Shown: piece after piece, positions 61,442-64,000 of the stretch
Layout: each line of letters starts with the position of its first letter
How positions within the stretch are numbered: position 1 is the stretch's first letter
Assembly: GCF_001429165.1 (NCBI RefSeq)
Contig: NZ_LMIR01000001.1
Coordinates: forward strand, 518,875-582,874
Reading direction: 5' to 3'
DNA length: 64,000 bases
Source of the DNA: Agromyces sp. Root81
GTDB lineage: Bacteria > Actinomycetota > Actinomycetes > Actinomycetales > Microbacteriaceae
Program-made: the position numbers and the translations under genes
The notes under the pieces: generated by a model
Database searches by the model: none
What the model was told of the DNA's origin: nothing
The model's input: only the letters and a program-made list of their open reading frames with translations

Positions 61442-61554
61442 CGACGCCATATCCCCCGAAGTGGGTCTGGTCGGCGCTGCCGCTTGGGGGTACGTTCGAG
61501 CCAGTTCCGTTCCGTACTCGGCTTCTGGGCTCCGAGAATTCGGCGGGCGAATAG
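61438..61554 (+). CDS. Candidate small ORF overlapping the acyltransferase
   Basis: A GTG that overlaps the acyltransferase stop by 4 bp opens a 38-residue frame (TTPYPPKWVWSALPLGGT...). The GTGA overlap is the same arrangement used by real genes here, but there is no family match and an inverted repeat lies in the same DNA. Weak candidate. Confidence 0.2.
   Translation: MTTPYPPKWVWSALPLGGTFEPVPFRTRLLGSENSAGE
61451..61490. repeat. Inverted repeat upstream of the glycosylphosphotransferase gene
   Basis: ATCCCCCGAA and CGCTTGGGGG form an imperfect inverted repeat about 20 bp apart, 330-370 bp before the sugar transferase start. The 380-bp gap otherwise shows no gene; it should hold the promoter of the exopolysaccharide genes. 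Confidence 0.35.
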
Positions 61555-61823
61555 GTGATCGCATGCGTCAGCGTGCGACGGCGTGACGTACCCGCGTCGC
61601 GACTGGGCAACTGACGGGCCGGCTTCCCCCGGTCTCGTATCCCGTGTCCCCCGCCCGATCGTGGGCTCTCTCACCCGAGGCGTCCCTGTGACTGCGCTCC
61701 TTCAGAGCGCCGCTGCTGAGACCACCGTTTCGCGCGGTGGCAAGCGACGGTCGCTCCACGCGTCGGTTCCCGCACCAGCGGCGACCGCGACGACGGTCGG
61801 CGCGCCCGAGTGCGGTCGACACG

Positions 61824-63326
61824 ATGGTTGACGCACGCCAGCTCGCATCCGTCTCGCCCCCGCCGCGTCGGCCGAGGGGCCACCTCCACCTGGTCGCCGG
61901 ACACTCGGCGCCGCCGAACCGACCTTGGGCGTCCACCTACCGGATGCGCTTGATCGTGTGCGACGCACTCGCCATCGCGCTGACTGTGGTGGCCGCCCTC
62001 CAGGCGGCACTGCTCATCGCCGGACACGCGACCGCGCTCTGGTCCATCGCGGTGCCCGCCGCCGTCGCAGGCATCGTCTGGATCTCCGCCCTCGCCGTGC
62101 TGCACACGCGAGACGAACGACTGTTCGCCGTGGGTGCGGAGGAGTACAAGCGCCTGATGGGCGCCAGCACCATCGCGATCGGCGTCATCGCCGTGGCGTT
62201 CCTCAGCATCGACGCCGAGGTGCCCAGCGCGTACCTGCTCGTGGCGTGGTCGCTCGGGGTGCCATTCCTCCTACTCGAGCGATGGGGATGGCGCCGATGG
62301 CTGTCCCACGAGCGGCAAGCGGGTCGCGCACTGTCCTGCGCGATCGTCGTTGGCGACGCCGACGAGGTGGCGCAGGTCATCACCCGGATGAGTCGCGGGC
62401 CGGCGGTCTACACGGTCGTCGGGGTCGCCGTGGACAGCCTCACCTCGAAGACGAGCCTGCCCATCGGCGAACGCACCTTCCCGGTGCTCTCCTCATCATC
62501 GGCCGTCGCCGGCGCGGCCGAACGGCTCGGTGCCCAAACGATCGTCGTCGCCGGTGGCACCTCCGTCAGCCCCTCGTTCGTGAAGCATCTCGCTTGGACG
62601 CTCGAGGGCACGTCGATCGACCTCGTGCTCGCGACACGACTGACCGAGGTCGCCGGGCCGCGCATCCACTTCCAGGCGATCGACGACCTCCCGCTCATGC
62701 ACGTCGACATCCCCAGGTTCGAGGGCGGCAAGCATCTCGCAAAACGGGGTCTCGACATCTTCGGCGCCGGGTGCGCCCTCATCGTGCTCGCGCCGCTGCT
62801 GCTCGGGATCGCGATCGCCGTGCGCCTCGACTCCCCGGGAGGAGCGATCTTCCGGCAGGAGCGCGTCGGCCGCGGCGGGCGCACCTTCACCGTCTTGAAG
62901 TTCCGCTCGATGTGCGCGACCGCCGAGCAGGACCTCGCCGCCCTGCGCGACCGCGACCAGGGCAGCGGCGTGCTGTTCAAGCTGCACGACGACCCTCGCG
63001 TGACCCGGGTCGGCAGAGTGCTGCGCAAGTACTCGCTCGACGAGCTGCCGCAGTTCTGGAACGTCTTGGTCGGAAACATGAGCCTCGTCGGCCCGCGCCC
63101 GCCGTTGGCGAGCGAAGTCGAGGGATACGAGGCGCATGTCCGTCGGCGCCTGTACCTCAAGCCCGGCCTGACCGGCCCGTGGCAGGTGAGCGGACGCAGC
63201 GACCTGACCTGGGAGGAGAGCGTGCGGCTCGACCTCCACTACATCGAGAACTGGTCGCTCATCGGCGATCTGATGCTGCTCTGGCGCACCCTCCACGTCG
63301 TGGTGCACCCCGTCGGAGCCTATTGA
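61824..63326 (+). CDS. Polyprenyl glycosylphosphotransferase (exopolysaccharide initiation)
   Basis: A 500-residue enzyme that moves a sugar-phosphate from a nucleotide sugar onto the lipid carrier undecaprenyl phosphate, starting repeat-unit synthesis. About four N-terminal transmembrane helices (30-130), a cytoplasmic Rossmann-like region (SCAIVVGDADEVAQVITRM), then a membrane-associated catalytic domain: KRGLDIFGAGCALIVLAPLL, FRQERVGRGGRTFTVLKFRS, YSLDELPQFWNVLVGNMSLV, GPRPPLASEVEGYE, KPGLTGPWQVSGRSDLTWEE. ATG 61824 is chosen because it begins the conserved protein. Confidence 0.92.
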   Translation: MVDARQLASVSPPPRRPRGHLHLVAGHSAPPNRPWASTYRMRLIVCDALAIALTVVAALQAALLIAGHATALWSIAVPAAVAGIVWISALAVLHTRDERLFAVGAEEYKRLMGASTIAIGVIAVAFLSIDAEVPSAYLLVAWSLGVPFLLLERWGWRRWLSHERQAGRALSCAIVVGDADEVAQVITRMSRGPAVYTVVGVAVDSLTSKTSLPIGERTFPVLSSSSAVAGAAERLGAQTIVVAGGTSVSPSFVKHLAWTLEGTSIDLVLATRLTEVAGPRIHFQAIDDLPLMHVDIPRFEGGKHLAKRGLDIFGAGCALIVLAPLLLGIAIAVRLDSPGGAIFRQERVGRGGRTFTVLKFRSMCATAEQDLAALRDRDQGSGVLFKLHDDPRVTRVGRVLRKYSLDELPQFWNVLVGNMSLVGPRPPLASEVEGYEAHVRRRLYLKPGLTGPWQVSGRSDLTWEESVRLDLHYIENWSLIGDLMLLWRTLHVVVHPVGAY

Positions 63327-63339
63327 CGGGACGGACGAC

Positions 63340-63951
63340 ATGACTGGGCGCCGCATCCTCATCCTCGTGATCGCGTCGATCGCGCTCATCGCCGGCGCTG
63401 CCGGTGTGGCGAGCACCGTCTCGCAGTCGAGCCGCTCGCCGTTCGTCGCGGGTGGCGAGGCGGGCACGCTCGGAGACGCGGCGGCACCCGAACGGGCGGA
63501 TGACGCGGGCGAGGGCGCTCCTCCGTCGGGGGAGCCTGTGGATGGCGGAGGCCTGCCACCCGTCGAGAGCGAGGTCACGGCTCCCCCGGCAGTCGAGCGA
63601 CCCGCGGAGCCGGCCAGCGAGGTCGGCGGACGGGTCGAGGGATTCCCCGAGCTCATCCCGATCGTGGACGGGTCGAGGATCGTGTCGAGCGCGGTGACCG
63701 CAGACGGCGGTCGCCTCCAGGCGACCCTCGTCGCCGAGGCCTCCGTCGCACCGGAGGAGGTGCTCGCGAGCTATCGGCGGGACTTCGCGATGCTCGCGTT
63801 CGCCCCCGTCGAAGCGCCGTCGGTGGGTGGCAGCACTGCGCTCACGTTCACCAACGGCACCGACTCGGTGCTCGTCACGGTCACCGGCTCAGCGACCGGT
63901 GGAACCACCTACTCGGTCTTCGGGATGTTCGACGTCGGATCGGAGGGGTGA
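63340..63951 (+). CDS. Membrane-anchored/secreted protein of the exopolysaccharide locus
   Basis: A 203-residue protein with an N-terminal signal/anchor helix (ILILVIASIALIAGAAGVAS), a Gly/Pro/Glu-rich linker to about residue 95, and a small folded domain (FPELIPIVDGSRIVSSAVTA to the end). I do not recognise the family. It follows the sugar transferase by 13 bp and precedes the next gene by 2 bp, so it is co-transcribed and may act in polysaccharide export or attachment. Confidence 0.7.
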   Translation: MTGRRILILVIASIALIAGAAGVASTVSQSSRSPFVAGGEAGTLGDAAAPERADDAGEGAPPSGEPVDGGGLPPVESEVTAPPAVERPAEPASEVGGRVEGFPELIPIVDGSRIVSSAVTADGGRLQATLVAEASVAPEEVLASYRRDFAMLAFAPVEAPSVGGSTALTFTNGTDSVLVTVTGSATGGTTYSVFGMFDVGSEG

Positions 63952-63953
63952 GG

Positions 63954-64000
63954 ATGTACATCAGCCTGTCCGACCGCCGACGCCGCGAGGATGCCTCGAC
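63954..64000 (+). CDS. Start of the next gene (cut by right edge)
   Basis: ATG at 63954, 2 bp after the previous stop, with GAGGGGTGAGG ahead, opens MYISLSDRRRREDAS and runs off the window. Function cannot be told from 15 residues. Confidence 0.55.
   Translation, partial: MYISLSDRRRREDAS

Noticed and set aside
1..64000. CRISPR arrays, intact insertion sequences, prophage structural genes
   Set aside because: No regularly spaced repeats, no transposase motif and no phage structural genes were recognised.

Overview
The window is chromosomal DNA of a high-GC Gram-positive bacterium. Gene content (two-CrcB pair, DUF3099 protein beside SURF1, actinobacterial ABC-F protein, YceI, Lrp-controlled 2-oxoacid dehydrogenase), strong G/C third-position bias and frequent GTG starts with 4-bp GTGA/ATGA overlaps fit Actinomycetota, most likely Microbacteriaceae (an Agromyces-like genus is my guess from recognition; genus not proven).

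Layout. 1-20 kb is mostly housekeeping: the 3' end of glgC, serB, a universal stress protein, two crcB fluoride-channel genes, fabG, DUF3099, SURF1, an ABC-F ATPase, an AlkZ-like winged-helix protein, YceI, a GH3 lipoprotein, a coiled-coil wall protein, an MpaB-type oxygenase, an Lrp regulator followed by E1-alpha/E1-beta/E2 of a (branched-chain) 2-oxoacid dehydrogenase, glutathione peroxidase and a deaminase. 19.3-35.9 kb is a catabolic island: acyl-CoA ligase, nitronate-monooxygenase-like enzyme and an unusual double HxlR regulator on the minus strand, opposite thiolase, thioesterase, PaaN-type aldehyde dehydrogenase, carotenoid-cleavage-type oxygenase, second CoA ligase and two more thiolases. 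Beside these lies a TetR-controlled SDR / acyl-CoA dehydrogenase / kinase-like set that resembles the Lva enzymes for 4-hydroxyacyl-CoA. Together they look like a route in which an oxygenase cuts a C=C bond, an aldehyde dehydrogenase oxidises the product, and CoA ligases plus a beta-oxidation set degrade the acid.

36-42.9 kb carries a tyrosine phosphatase, a two-component system, a MATE exporter, an HtrA-like protease and a CPBP protease. 43.6-55.3 kb is an 11-gene minus-strand sugar operon (two enolase-superfamily enzymes, ABC sugar importer, aldo/keto reductase, lactonase, FAH-family hydrolase, SDR, mutarotase, GDSL hydrolase) with a divergent GntR regulator: a non-phosphorylating L-fucose-type (or similar deoxy-sugar) pathway. 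It is flanked on both sides by decayed genes (42.96-43.62 kb and 55.5-55.9 kb).

55.9-60.8 kb holds an intact APC permease, remnants of a BrkB-like gene and an HNH endonuclease, a 3' tRNA/tmRNA-like end with its terminator (a likely integration scar), and one orphan gene. 60.8-64 kb begins an exopolysaccharide locus (hexapeptide acyltransferase, polyprenyl glycosylphosphotransferase, secreted protein) that continues past the right edge. No complete tRNA, rRNA, CRISPR array or intact transposase was found.
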